Origin: Isoetes taiwanensis
Lineage: Eukaryota; Streptophyta; Lycopodiopsida; Isoetales; Isoetaceae
Direction: 5' to 3'
Assembly (NCBI GenBank): GCA_021234155.1
Contig: JAJEKV010000096.1
Location: 1,870,010-1,934,009, forward strand
DNA: 64,000 nt
In this document: piece after piece, positions 14,766-27,119 of the stretch
Position numbering within the stretch: position 1 is the stretch's first letter
Layout: each line of letters opens with the position of its first letter
The notes under the pieces: model-generated
Database searches by the model: none
What the model was told of the DNA's origin: nothing
The model's input: only the letters and a program-made list of their open reading frames with translations
Program-made: the position numbers and the translations under genes

Positions 14766-15797
14766 ATTCCAATTGTTTTAGAGCATATATGGTCTAGGTT
14801 AGGGAATTGTTATTTTACATGGAAATGTCTCCAAATCATCGGAACTACATTGTTGCTACATATTTGTTAAATAAAAAAATGATTAGTACAACATTTTAGC
14901 TTGTTGGGGTACCATTGCGCTATCTTGATGTAAGCATCTTGGTGAACAAAGAAAGAGAGTATGAGTTACGCACTTTTTATATTTTATATAAAGAGTACAA
15001 AATATTCAATCATCGTCAAGGTAAACCCTTTTAGTATGGGCGTCGTTATCTTTCAAATCTAATATTTGTCGATGCGATTCCCTCTTTGCATCAAGCAACA
15101 TTAGTGCTCTCTTGGGAAGAGAAGCGGTCGGATGAAGAAGCAAGGAATGTACTCTCATGTAAGGAAAGAAGACATCATCACTTTGCAAGTTACTAGTGGT
15201 GATTATCTGAGAAGTAGAAAATAGATGAATACATCTTACTTTAAATGCTAGAACAGCGGGCTATAAGTTTCAAATATATAGTTGTAGCTTATTAGCATGG
15301 CTATTACACCAATACCATGAATGAGGATGGCCTTTCTAGAAAGAGCTACTTTCACTAAACTTACTCCAAGTTACTACATAAACAAACCAAATGCTACCTG
15401 CGGCAAACAAAAAAGAGAATTACATAAGGCTTAAATGTTGCAAAGTGCGGACTTGGAAAAACGCTACAATCTACTACTATGGAGGATCTTGAATCCACAT
15501 TTATAATGAATAAGATAGGGTTGCACTGGAGGCCATGTACTTGAACATGTATAGAGACCATTATCCATGGTCTTGAAATACATTTCGATCCATTTTAGGG
15601 GCATGATCTGCTCGTCAAGCTCCATTTGTTTAGCAGACATCATGATCCTGTACATGCTATACTAACATGATAATTAATCTAGATCAAATGTATATTCCAG
15701 CAAACATGTTATCTTGGTTCAAAAAAGAATCTACCTTGGAATGGACGAGCCCTTAGGATTTAACAGCTGATGATGAAGTTAAGTTCGTCAATGTTGA

Positions 15798-16094
15798 TCA
15801 ATAGTGTTGCATTAAAGCATATAAGGCAGCATTAAGCGGACACCGCTCATTTGAGGCGAGAATCGTTTTTACAACCACTACACATATAGGAAATGCTAAT
15901 CCTTGAATGCCAATACTTATCCAGTAGACCTTGCAGAAATTAGTAACATCATGAACGGTATTGAAAAAGACATTTTTATACAAAAGGTATTTACTTTCTA
16001 TATGTTTTTGAGTAGCCTGCAAGGAATTATTGCTTTTGAACGACATGCCAAGCGTGATTCCACTGATTGTATCAATTAAAAACATGCATGACAT
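15798..16094 (-). other. Open frame shared by both arms, left copy
   Basis: A 98-codon frame beginning MSCMFLIDTISGITLGMSFK. Its first ~78 codons match the right-arm frame at 50,460 with a single F/V change, then the two diverge. The arms are nearly identical at DNA level here, so the match does not show that the frame is selected. I do not recognise the product. It has a hydrophobic C-terminal half and no motif I can name. Confidence 0.25.
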
Positions 16095-16663
16095 GAATTT
16101 AATTGTGTTGAACTAGATGTACATATGATTATTTAGTAAATTGAAGATGGGAATGACAATGGTTTTAAAATGCAGATTGGCGTGAAACCACTACGAGGGC
16201 CATAATCGCTATCTTGCACATGGATTTATATTTTTTAAGTCATTAACGATAAGCTTTGGTGTGATATGTCGGTACATGGTAGCACTTTTCAATACATCGC
16301 TTTCGATTAGTTGAATATCGCGGCTTGATTCGTACTTTCTATATTATACATTATACCAACGGGGCGGTGTGGGTAACAAATATGATGAGTTCAAAATGCG
16401 GGAGAGAATTCTATCACACACACTCACACAAGACAAGAAGCGGAATACAAAAAGATAAAAAGAAAAGGTGGGTAGAAAGAAGATAGCGGCGACCCTTCAA
16501 ATATACCCACATCTTAAAGGCGGATCAATATAGATTCATATAAATCAAATCCACCAAAAGGATGATGGGATGGGGCCAAATGGAATGGAGTTCTAGGGCA
16601 TGCAGCACAAAAAGAAAGCCCATTTGAAATCCATGGGCAACATATCATTTTGTTGATCATCCA

Positions 16664-17451
16664 AGTCATATCACGTCTCCAACTAGGAGGTGAGAATTTG
16701 AAGGGACCACTTAGTGGATGGTGGGAGGATATCACCGTCGACAAGCTTAGCTTCATAAGGTTTGCACAAGCCTAAACAAGTGAACACTGCAGTGGAGAAA
16801 CCCATGCGCATAATAGCCTGCAGGGCCCAACCAATGGCGGGGTACTGCCGGCCTTTTGCTAAATAGGTGCATCCCATCGAGACGTGGAATTTTGTTTAGC
16901 CGGATTTTCCATATCACTAGCGGCGAATCATACGGTAGCAGCTATCAAGATTCTGCGCGCTAACCTCCGCCATTGAGTTAATGGATAGACGCTGAGGCAC
17001 AAGGTGGGGTATTTTCGAGGCCGGTGGTCTTGTTGCTTCTCTTTTCATGTGACATTGACAAGTCGGCAAAATTATACGGCTGTTGCTCAGGAATGCTTAA
17101 GTTCTTGCGAACCAAGCATTTCATTTAGCATCGGGATGGTTGTTGTGGTCCATCCTGGAAATCGAAGGGTGTCAATGTCTTTCAGGGTTTGGATATTATT
17201 CTTCCTGCGGTTGTCCCTCCGGGGCTGGCACAAGCTAAGTCGCTAAGGCCTACCATTGCTCTTCTCTCTTTGCTCTTGCCAAGCGATAGTTGATATTTGA
17301 GTCCTATTTGAGTGTGTTGTGCTTATGCATAGGCTGTTGGTTACTCGGTGGATCAGCGTTTATCGCCACGAGACTTGATTCCCACCTCTGCATTTTGTAT
17401 CTAACTTTTGGCTTGGGTTTCAATAAAAGTTTGTAGTTCTTCGAAAAAATA
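16664..17451 (+). mobile_element. 5'-truncated LINE 3' end (left-arm copy)
   Basis: Plus-strand LINE 3' region ending with CAATAAAAG, a plausible polyadenylation signal, and a short A-run (TTCGAAAAAAT). It is flanked by GTTGATCATCCA (16,652–16,663) and GTTGATCCTCCA (17,452–17,463), a 12-bp target-site duplication with one mismatch. A poly(A) run touching one copy of the duplication is the signature of target-primed reverse transcription. The reading frame is decayed; only patches resembling the tail of a LINE ORF2 remain. The same insertion with the same duplication sits in the right arm. Confidence 0.75.
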
Positions 17452-17789
17452 GTTGATCCTCCATATTTGATCTAGGAGTGTAGCGAAGGCTAGGCGATAG
17501 TGAAGTCATTTGGGCCTTAGATCAGTGCCCAGAAGGAGACCTTGTACAAGAAAGGTCCTTTCACAAAGAACCTTTGCTCCTTTTTATCAAATGTTAAACT
17601 ATGTAAAAAGAAGGTGCATATAATGAAACAAGTAGTACGTTAGAGTTACAAAGGCTATTAGGTGATATAGCATTGAAATAAAAAATGGACCTACGGACAA
17701 ATATAAGTAGTATTAATGACTTAAAAATATGTATTTGCGTTAAAGAGACTTTACAGCAAAAAAAATTAGGCGGCTAAAATGCAAAAGCA

Positions 17790-18040
17790 TGTTGAGGGAT
17801 GCTCCACTGCTAAGATATTGACGCTTATGCAAGTTGGGCCCAAGCGAGGGGGATAAAGTGCAAGTAGGATCTTACGGCTAGTGAGGAGACACAGAAAGAG
17901 TGAACAACCGCCCGAAGCAAAGAAGCGTGGTGATACACAAGAAGCAATGTTCCAATAGTTTCCAACGTTGTACAGAGAGGGGCAAGCGTCTACGGGGCAC
18001 CTCTAGGGTTCATCTTGTGAACCAAGACATTCACTTTCGA
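17790..18040 (-). pseudogene. LINE zf-RVT remnant, left-arm copy
   Basis: Minus-strand counterpart of the better preserved remnant at 48,540–48,780, placed by homology between the arms. It would have been the zinc-binding domain at the C-terminus of a LINE ORF2 reverse transcriptase. The frame is badly broken here, so the call rests mainly on the right-arm copy. It is opposite in strand to the nearby LINE 3' fragment and is therefore a separate insertion. Confidence 0.5.
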
Positions 18041-18489
18041 ACACATCTATGGGGAATTTGCCATCAGCCGTGACACTTTTAAGGGGTGAACAGCAATTTA
18101 TCCTGTCCACATCAGCACTTTTTCACTGTGGTTGAGGAACACGAAGATGTCGTCTTTGGGATGGGGAAGAGGCTCACAATCTAAAAAGCGACACATGCGT
18201 GGATATAGAAGGAGAAAAATGCAACATAGGAATGAACCTTAAAGTTTATAGCGGCTTCTTCATCTTATATTGGATTGTGGCTGAGAAGTATTTCACCATT
18301 GTAATGATATATCTTCTAGTAGGGAGCATCTACATGCACTTCGGCTGCTCATTTGGAGGCTTGAAAGTTATGGGAAGGAGTGCACAGTTTATAGTCAAGG
18401 ATAGGGTGGAGTGCATTACAAAAGATAGCACATATGACCTTGCACCATCTAAGCAGAGTACACCATGTAGGACTCGCCAAGTAAATTGA

Positions 18490-18770
18490 ATCCGTCGATC
18501 CCTGGGACCGGACATTTGTTGGGGACTCTAGGTTACCTCATATTTTGATTATGGTGTTGATTGGAAGCGCCTATGGTTTTGAAATATTAATGAATATAAG
18601 TTCACCTAAGGTTTTGGAATATGGAATACATAGACTTGAATCTCCATATAGCTTTGCCTAAGGTTTTAGAATATGAAATACGGGGGCTCGAATCTCTACC
18701 AAAATTCAATATTTTAATAAGAATATACTTTGATCAATAGAATCGGTGAATAACATGGTGTTTTTGTACG
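18490..18770 (+). repeat. Diverged array-unit segment, left arm
   Basis: Blocks of the array unit appear in the same order and orientation: GTTGGGG, a GATTGGAAGCGCCTATGGTTTTGAAATAT block, a TTTTAGAATATGAAATACGG block and CTCGAATCTCTACCAAAA. They are separated by diverged sequence. Divergence is much greater than between units of the array, so this is an older copy. Confidence 0.8.
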
Positions 18771-19339
18771 AATCCTTTTTCATAACAACTTGAGGGGATA
18801 TGGTCATGGTTTCAAGAATGATCATTTTTACATCCATATCAAATTCCCTTGGGACCTCTGTTTGTACTACATATTCCATGCTATCAAAAGGAGGATTAGA
18901 AGAGTGCTAAAGGCAAGATGGACAAGAGTGCCTGGGAATGCTTTCTTCTAGATGATCTAGAATTGAAGACAATTCTTTATCATCAGGGATTAAGAGAAGA
19001 CTCCTTCCAATACAATTAGATATTTATCAATTAAGTATGAAGCAGAGATACAACGGTGAGAAGCGCTTGAATAAAATGAGACATGCTTTTTTGTTCACAC
19101 ATAGCTGAATTACCTTATGGAGGCATTTGTTCCAATTGATAGAACATGCTGTGAACTTCGTGTTGGAGGGTATATTGGCTTGGAGGCAATTAATGCTGGA
19201 AGAAAGCGCCATAACTGTAAGTGAGTAACAGGGACCAATGTTTGTACTTAGGTAACAACGAGCACATGGTACACTTTTATAAATTTAACATATCGTTACC
19301 CGTAGCGTTTTCACGAGGTTTTGGCACCAAAAGGTTTTG

Positions 19340-19470
19340 GGGCGTTAAAAAGTGTTATTTATCATACTTATAAAAATACATGCCATACCTACAAAATACT
19401 TATAAAAGACTTACACTACCTACAAAATACGTACTATATCTATAAAATACGTACCATACCTATAAAATCA
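19340..19470 (+). repeat. Short-period minisatellite, left arm
   Basis: Repeats of a roughly 20–24-bp word of the form TACCTATAAAATACGTACCA, six or so copies, imperfect. The partner at 47,085–47,215 is the reverse complement, with fewer recognisable copies. Confidence 0.7.
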
Positions 19471-19919
19471 CTTACACGTACTTGTGCTGAAATTGCAAAA
19501 TTTAATACAAAAGCTTATTCTTTCACGATTGCAATTCAGAAGTGTTGCATCGCACTCCCGTTCAAGAGATTCCCACTAAAAAACACCATGTGTTTTTCTA
19601 AAATAAGCCTTTTTTGATAGTTGTTGAGAATTTCTAGGGTTAGCATTTTTTCATATGTCATTTTACTTGGGCCATTATTAAATGATAACTTTATTACTTA
19701 TGAAACAAAATCTATAAAAAATAAGCAGGAATTTAGGCATAGACTTGGAAGAGGCCCGGCTTATGACGAAAAAAAAAGCACGGAATGAAAGGAAAAAAAA
19801 GTACTATGTTTTTAATAAATTTTTGTACATCATTATGGAAGATTCATTGTAATAAATAATATTAGTTTTAATATCACGATAATCAAAGATCATACATCCT
19901 GGAGTCCTCAACCTTCATT

Positions 19920-21010
19920 CTTTTTGCTGCTCTCTGCCGTCTGTCCCTTCCATGCGTCTGCTCCTTCTTTGAGACTTTAAGAGTTTTATCCTCCTTGTCC
20001 TCTGGAATGGTAGCTAAAGCTACTTTAAGCTACGCAAAGGATTTGCCTCGATGCGTCCTAGTAGGCTTCGAGAATGGAGGCATTTGTATCTCTAAGGGCG
20101 ATTAGTTTAGCATAATGGGGCCGAAGACTTACAGCCTAACTCTTGTTTTCATCACGGTAAAGTAGGTAAAAGGCGGCAAGTCTCATCTTCACAAAATGCG
20201 CGGCATCCTTATCAATATCGGCTGCGATTTCGCACGGCCCTTCTTAAGTGCACATGCGATAGTAGCGTGCAAAGGAACCCGGAGAAAGCATCAAGCACCC
20301 CGTCTCACGGGCCGAGAACATGTCGGAGATGGTTGATGAGCTTTTGTGGTTTTACAGTATTGATGATTCCGCAATCACTTGGCGCACTTGGGTTCTGTTA
20401 CGTAAGACTCTTTGGAAACTCTAGGACGTTTGAAAAGTTTTTGACGGTGTTGAAGGTATTTACATGATTACTCTTCCATCAAAACTCCAATAAGCTGCGA
20501 AGGTACTCTACCTTCTTTGAGCAACAGTCCTCCACCATGGAAGGTAGTTTGAGTGTTAGTTTGTACCTAGTGAAACATTTAAAAGTGATGTTAGCAAAAA
20601 CAAGTAAACAATTGAAAACCCGGCTTGAGGAAGCTATTCGAGATACACTTCAGTAATCAAAGAGAAAAGTAAGCTGTATTTAAGGAATGAACACTACAGA
20701 GACAAGGTTTCATATCACGCTGGCGGAGAACCAAAGTGGTTTTTGAAAGCTGATTCTACCAAGCGGGAATTTGCATGCTCGAGATGGGCGTATGCTTGTA
20801 ATATTTTAGCGTTGTGATCTGTGATTCCATCAATAGAAAGCATTAAAAATAAAAATTTGAAGGGCTGGTCATGCATTATACCGCTGTCTTTAAGCTTAAA
20901 CCCTAGAGAAGATGTGATAACGAAATAAATTACGTGAGAAACTACTTGGTCCGACAAGGTTGGTGCAATCACCATGAATGATTGAATATACGGTATTTTG
21001 ATCAAACATG
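19920..21010 (-). pseudogene. Unrecognised protein-coding relic, left-arm copy
   Basis: Minus-strand frames here correspond to those of the right arm at 45,720–46,700. Shared pieces include SSLGFKLK and PFKF near 20.85–20.9 kb. A further piece, HFVKMRLAAFYLLY, lies in a region of about 80 bp missing from the right arm (near 20.15–20.2 kb). Frameshifts and stops separate the pieces. The 3' end would encode a charged Lys/Arg/Glu-rich tail ending near 19,890. I cannot name the family. It may be a protein of the duplicated transposable element, a captured host gene or another inserted element. Confidence 0.4.
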
Positions 21011-21529
21011 CAGAAATCTCTCGTAGAAGTAGGGTTAAGTTTACGTGAAACAGGCGGTTCTTCTTCTATTTCTAGACCTCTCTTCGGGTGCTGTTCTAAC
21101 CAAATGCATAAAACCCTCCCGGGGAAGGTCTTTGTTTTTCTTTTGCTCACGAGGAAAAACATAACAACAAGCGTAAGGAGATGGGTTTTAAAGGCAGGAA
21201 TTTGAGTACTTACCCAGCCCTCAAAATTTGGTGCATATTTTTGTCATTTTCGTCGAGTAATGTGGGTAGAGTTCACTTGCATCTTTCCCATGTCACCGAC
21301 GTTTGTTGCTCCATCAAACATGTGTTTGAAGCATGTTACATGGCGTTGCTTTGGCTGCAAGGCGTTAAGGCTCAATGAGTTAAAAAAGAAAAGTAGAAAC
21401 AAAGGCAAAAGTAGAGAAGCAAAATAAAGTCAATATTTTGTGTGCAGACCCTGGCCCGGATTCTTTGGTGATGCTACCTCGAGAGCAATTTACGAGAAAA
21501 CCGTTTGGTACTACGGGATACACACATTG

Positions 21530-21760
21530 AAGGAAGGTCGTGTTACGGAATACGCGCTTCGCCCGGAAGAACAATGTTGGCATGCAGGTACTTTCATTCT
21601 TTACTAGAAGGCATGTGTATTCCGGAATACGCATCCGCTGCCAGAAGAACGAATGTGTATTAGGAATACACAATACTTTTCTGGGAACAAACGTAGCCAT
21701 TCGAATACACATTACCAGCAAAGAAGGCATGTGTATTAAGTACACTATCTATACCGATGT
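21530..21760. repeat. Alternating palindrome array, left arm
   Basis: Copies of a palindrome built on GTATTCCGGAATAC (perfect at about 21,617–21,630) alternate with a second weak palindrome of type CTTCTxxAGAAG next to GGCATG. About five units of roughly 40–45 bp are visible. The partner is at 44,975–45,225 and relatives occur at 23,390–23,580 and 23,810–23,830. Confidence 0.75.
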
Positions 21761-22369
21761 TTTGGGACTCTAATAACATCTAAAAGAGTAAGGTTGCGAG
21801 GAGAACTTACTTGTGTGCAATTCAGCTGACATTTCTTCACAAGGCTAAACTCCTTACATCAACGCTTTTTGCGGATACTCCAGCAGCTCAAAAGGAAAGC
21901 GGCTTCTTAGGGTCTCACGTACTTTCCTTAAAATTGCATTTTCCTTATTGCATAAGCGGCGGATCTTGTCAGTAGCTCATCACTTTGCCAAGAATTTGTA
22001 CTTTCGTTATTGACATTGTGGGTGTTGGCAGCGATTTTTGCTATCAGTAGGTGCGGTAGCAGCGTAAGAGGATGGAGAGAGGTACCCGCCGGGTTCTTCT
22101 TCTCTTTATAAAGAAGTTGCCTTCTTGCGCTGAAGCTGTGATTTCCTCCCAAGGCGTGGTGAGTGTAGGTGTAGCGTTTTCCTACACCCATAGTCACGAG
22201 GGGTTTTGCACTTTGCTCCCTGTCAACCAGGGACCGCTATTGGGGCCACATGAGCATTTGGATTGCTCCTTATTCACATCTTCGAGGGTTCCATAAGTGA
22301 TCGGCGCAAAATTTTCCCAGGGCCTGAGTGGCGCTTCGCATGACTTCATTTTTGATTGGAAGCTTCATT

Positions 22370-22700
22370 GAAGTGGCGGCAAATAAATGACATCTTGCTG
22401 GAAGCTTGTGCGGGTTAATCTACCTCTTCCATTTTCTCGAGATGTTTTGTAACTTTTTTCTTTAATAGCAACACCGAGGGTCACTTTGCCTTCCCTTCTT
22501 CTTCGCCAGGTTCCTGGGAGCATCGCCATTGCGGAAATTAAAGGAGTCGTTTGCTTTTTTGGGCTCTTTGGCGGCAATGCTTGGCCTTTGCCTTCTTTGG
22601 TGGTGGTGGCGGTGGCTTTTCTTCCGGACTGTGATGGACTCCAGTTGTGATGATGCCTTGCTCTCGGGGCTACAGCCAAGGTTATCCTCTTCCCCTTGTG
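22370..22700 (-). other. Coding-like block with a basic, Pro/Lys-rich composition
   Basis: A 104-codon minus-strand frame contains TTTKEGKGQALPPKSPKKQ and a run of arginines (WRRRREGK). Overlapping frames also show Lys/Pro-rich words, as expected if one basic, disordered protein had suffered frameshifts. It lies upstream of the coding relic of the left arm on the same strand and could be its N-terminal part. No domain is recognised. Confidence 0.3.
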
Positions 22701-23389
22701 ATGACTACGTGTAGGGAAGTCTTACATCTCATTATTACTTGAATGTAATTTAATGATGGCAGAGGGCCTCTTATTTGAGGTAGTAGAAACATATACTTAT
22801 AAAGAAGTAGGATTTACTTTCCACCACTCAGAATACGTGACTGTCAGCTTGAATATAAAGCCTTGGGATGTGCGAAAAACAGTCTCATGACCGGACTCCC
22901 ATTTCTTCACTCACGGCACGGATGAGGTGCCCACATCTGATTCAATTCCACATCATCATTACCTTTTATTTCGGGGCTCCGAGCATACAGCCTTTAGGAA
23001 TGTAAGGAGTGATGTACTTTCCAAAGGTACCGCTGGCAAAAACCGTGAGTTTGAGTTTTAAGTAGAATATGACGCGTGCGACCATATAACTCTTCTCTGT
23101 AGGTGGTTTGTGATTTTAGGGGCCTCATACATTTGTTTCTTGCCTTCTTATGCGTGCAAATTGTGTGTAAAACTTTTACCTTATTCAAGAAAACTGATGG
23201 CAAAAACTATTCTAGAATACAAAATATGTACAAAAGGGAAAAAGAAGAGGTAAAGAGGAGAAAAATGCCAAAGCGACACTTTACCAATCTTGACAAAAGA
23301 AACAAGAGTCTAAACAAGTTTAAAAGAAATGGGGAAGCATACAAAGGTATAAAAACTCATGGAAAATAACCTTTTTGAAATTCAAAAGG
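22701..23389. other. No recognised gene
   Basis: AT-rich sequence between the basic coding-like block and the palindrome array. Short frames exist but show no family motif. Confidence 0.6.
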
Positions 23390-23580
23390 TCACGGTATAT
23401 TCAGAATACCTTCAAAGCATGGCAGGGTATTCAGAATACACTTTAAAAGCCTTTCTTCGGCGAAGGCGATAGTGTGATCGGAATACACTTTCTCCTTCGG
23501 CGAGTGTATTCCGGGAATACACTTTTCATATAAAGGCGAAAGCGATAGTGTATTAGGGAATAAAGAAGCGATTACACAAA
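23390..23580. repeat. Further palindrome array
   Basis: Same theme as at 21.5–21.8 kb: TATTCAGAATAC twice, then GATCGGAATACACTTTCTCC, then GTGTATTCCGGGAATACAC (23,503–23,523), separated by CTTCGGCGAAGG-like inverted words. It lies outside the part of the element shared by both arms, which suggests that the original element extended further in this direction. Confidence 0.65.
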
Positions 23581-23639
23581 TGATTGTCACGTTGTACTTT
23601 CTTTACTCACGTGCATGTTTTTCTCTATGTGGATGAATC

Positions 23640-25250
23640 TGATCTCACGAATAATATTTTAATTGGAAAATGGCCCTGGCCGATGAGCTTCGAAGGCGGA
23701 ATAATACACACAGCGGAAAGGCCTTAGAAATTTCCTTTTAAAGGTATCATTTTTAGGTCTTGCTCTTTCTATAACCAAGCGGAATGGGTTTAGCTTTACT
23801 ATCTACTCACCGTGTATTCCGAGAATAGCTTTTATTTTGACTTTTCACTTGATTGAAATCTTTGGAACTTCTACTTGCCTTTCGTGGTATGACCGGGGAA
23901 TAAGAAAAGCTACACACTCTGAGAGAAGTCTCAAATCTCTTTACTATTTTAAGTTTATGTTAAGATGGCCGAACGCCGTGAACAAGCTTCCCACCACCTT
24001 TTGTTGTCTCAAGCTCGTCTGGTTAGAGGACTGCGGCGGAACACGCGTCATTTCTGAGAACTAGGCATTCTGCGACTCCTACCTCACTTCGCCGTTGGTT
24101 GCTTCACCGAAGACACACGAGGTCCGGCCGCATGTGAACTTACACCGCGCTGAAATGCCGAGTGCGTGGGTGCGCTGGCATCTCCTTCCGGAAGCATCAC
24201 CGCCGGTTCGGACATGTTGCCACCGCACATCCTGGACCACCCCTCTGAAGCTCCACAACCGCGGGTATTCAAGAAAAACTACCCCCCCTCACACCCCGTT
24301 TGGCAGCGCTATCAAACATACAAGAACAGGAAAGTAAAGAAATTTTGTGGATTCACTACAATTTCTCTCACGGGACTTCACTACAAATGAGGATGGCCGC
24401 TCGGCATGCACTTCTCTTTACACAACGGTTGTGACACATGGTTCTGCGGAATTCGGTCCATCTAAAGGAGATGTTTACAAGAACTCAGATGGTACAAGAG
24501 CAGTGCGATGCACAACCTCTTATGAATGTCACCATCCTTTAACAAATACCCAGCACTGGAACAACTTCCGCGTGATACATTTTCCTCCTGAGCACACCTT
24601 TCGGAGTGGGAAAGTCACCCCGGAGTAGAAGTTTCATGAAGATAGAAGACACCAGCGAGGAACAAAGAGATTACATGTTCTCAGGCCAATCTTCAAAGAA
24701 ATTCAAAGGCAGATTGCACTAGCCAAGGCTACTCACGGAATTTGCATCTCCCGATCCCAATAAGCGGGGAAAGATACTTTCTCGAAGGCATGCATGCACC
24801 CATCCGCAGAACTGACTGAGGCACTTTGTATCTGACAGACGAGGGGAAAGTGGCTTATGCGGGCGTGTGAAACCTATACTGCCCACCATGATGGCAAACT
24901 CCTCCAGGAGCCTAGCACCGCTAAGGTCATGGTAGGCCTTACACTAGAGGGATCTGTCTGCAATGGGACAGGTCCCTGCTCTGGCCAGTCCTAGTCCCGC
25001 CCGCTCCACGGCAGAGGCGGGCTCTTACATCACACAGGCCGTATTTGGGAATTAGCCGAGGAGAAACTGCTCTAGGAATGCATCAACTACTTAGGCTTTG
25101 AGGTCTCATCCCTTCCTGATGTCGCGCCTGAAGATAGAGCATCATCATCCATAGAGCTGAAACATTTGAATAACATCTAATCATCTACCTAAACATACAT
25201 GGATTTAGGTTCGCTGCTAGGGGTGTGATCTCCAAATCTATAGGCCTCAC
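23640..25250 (+). other. GC-richer, coding-like block of unknown origin
   Basis: Base composition rises clearly from about 23,960 to 25,120 against the AT-rich surroundings. Plus-strand frames are open in pieces: one starts MAERREQASHHLLLSQARLV at 23,965; another is open over 24,166–24,390; another over 24,347–24,628 with HHPLTNTQHWNNF. Pieces change frame repeatedly. This could be a decayed gag-like region or a captured gene. I do not recognise a protease, integrase, reverse transcriptase or zinc-knuckle motif. Confidence 0.35.
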
Positions 25251-27110
25251 AAGGCTGAACTAACATGCTAAACGGCTCATTGCGGATAAGAGTCGGCGTA
25301 CTGGCGAAATTCGCGTTTACACAGACCTTGGCTTTACTCCGACTCCTCGGAATCGTCAAGCGCCTGATACAAGGCCCGAAGGTGGCCGGATGTGATCTTG
25401 GAGATGTTGTGCAAAAACGGCTTTCTTTGTGACATCACGAAAATCTGGCTCCAACAGCAGCGAGTGAAATGGCTCTTGAAAATTTGGAATCGCGAAAGGG
25501 AAAAAGGTTTAGAGTTTCCCTTTTTTATTTGTTTTACATGAACTTTTAGGGTTAAGGCTTGCAAAAGGTCATGTGGCAAAGGGAGTTGAATACACATGTT
25601 TATAGACGTATTACACTTACTAAATTGCTCATAAGGTGCAACCCTTCTGATTTTCTAAGTACATCAACACAAACCAATTTAGCATCCAACATACTTAAAT
25701 TTAGTAATCCCCAACCGTAATAGCCAACACGCAACAACCATTGACATTAACAACCAATACATAACTACCATTGACATTAATTAACAGCATTGGGTCCAGC
25801 ACATTTAAGTGCGTCCCCTTAAACCCCCTTTGGTTTGGGTGCATATTCACCGCGGGGGTGACTCAGAGACAGCGAGGCTGTTGGACAGGCATATTACACA
25901 TATTCCGCCAATCACCAATGCGTAAAGGTTTCACCATTTGTGGGGTATACGAGTACAAAATTTGCTGCTCTGGCCTTAACAGATTAGCAAAATACTATAA
26001 ATTTCAAGCGAGGAATACTATAGCAATTGTTGATTTTGATAGGTGCAAATATACAATTGTAAGGGGGCTCGCGCCAAAATATGTCAATATATTGGTCGTT
26101 AATCATCTGTCATTATTATAATGATAGTGTCTGAAATTATTACATATATTGAATATTAATAATTTCGCATTACAAAATTTTTAGCGCCAGGGAGCGCCCA
26201 GGAACATCACCTCCCCTCCGGTGATTGACAAAAATTTAAATTCAAGCCCAGGAAAAACTAGAATTCATTTGAGGCTTTCATCACACGTAGCTTTTTGAAT
26301 TTGATCACAATAAAACAAATAGAACATAAGTAAAAGTTATACCATAAGATGAAGCACAAGGATCTAGAAGTCTTGGAATTTGCTTAATAAAACTGCCTCA
26401 AAATCTAAAGTACATGAGCTAAGTTTTTGCAAGAAACTTCATTGGAATGAGGCATAAAACCATATCCAATAAGCGCAATCTGTATTAATGCGGTGGTAGG
26501 ATGTGAAAGCCTACCACCAAACCCGGCTGAAAAATAGCTGTTTTATCATAAGATAACTCAACCAAACATATCCATATCATACACTATCAAGATCTAGGAG
26601 AGAGCTTTTCCAGCGCAATAAAATCATCTTAAGCGAGGAGCTCACGGATCCAAAAATTTACTGATAAGAAAGCGTGTTGCGTGAGGAAAGTGCACTACAT
26701 ACGCCCTTCTAGAGCCTTCATGTGCCCATTATGCACCGCACACACACAAAAAGAGGGCTTTTGTTGGCAAGGCCATTGGTTATTGACCATTGGAAAAAAG
26801 GCTGTCGATAGCCCTTCATGTGCCCATTATACCACTGCGCACAAAATTTAGATATGCGCATTGGCATCCATTTGAATCATCCGCGAAATCATAGGAAAAC
26901 CCCTTTAGTAGAAAAGCATACAAAAACACAAAGAAACCCCTGTTATTACATGCTACATATTCATCAAGAGGGCATATGGGAAGTAGCATTAAGCGATTAT
27001 AATATATGTATTCATAAGTAGCAATATCTTTTCCGGAGCGATCACATCGAGAGAGCCCTCTGCTTTCGCTGCTTGTTGGTAGAGGCATTTAGTCAAAGGT
27101 TGCTCCCTTG
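25251..27110. other. No recognised gene; short shared repeats
   Basis: AT-rich decayed sequence. Near 25,818–25,860 it contains TTTGGTTTGGGTGCATATTC and a C/G-rich CGCGGGGGTG, also found at the left end of the element at 42,055. Near 26,716 and 26,813 the phrase CTTCATGTGCCCATTAT occurs twice, a partial duplication about 97 bp apart. No domain is seen in the frames. Confidence 0.6.
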
Positions 27111-27119
27111 ACTCCTGTG

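Larger units (their letters stand above)
14766..22040 (-). repeat. Left arm of a ~7.2-kb inverted duplication
   Basis: Read on the minus strand, this segment follows the right arm (44,690–51,780) block by block: the boundary with the array unit, a reading frame beginning MSCMFLIDT, the LINE 3' fragment, the zf-RVT remnant, the diverged array unit, the minisatellite, the unrecognised coding relic and the palindrome array. Some stretches, such as 15,890–16,140 against 50,400–50,700, are nearly identical. Others differ by many small indels. Homology stops near 22,040, where the right arm runs into array-type repeats instead. The arm continues past its outer junction into array DNA on both sides of the window, so the duplication included that junction. 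Confidence 0.9.
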
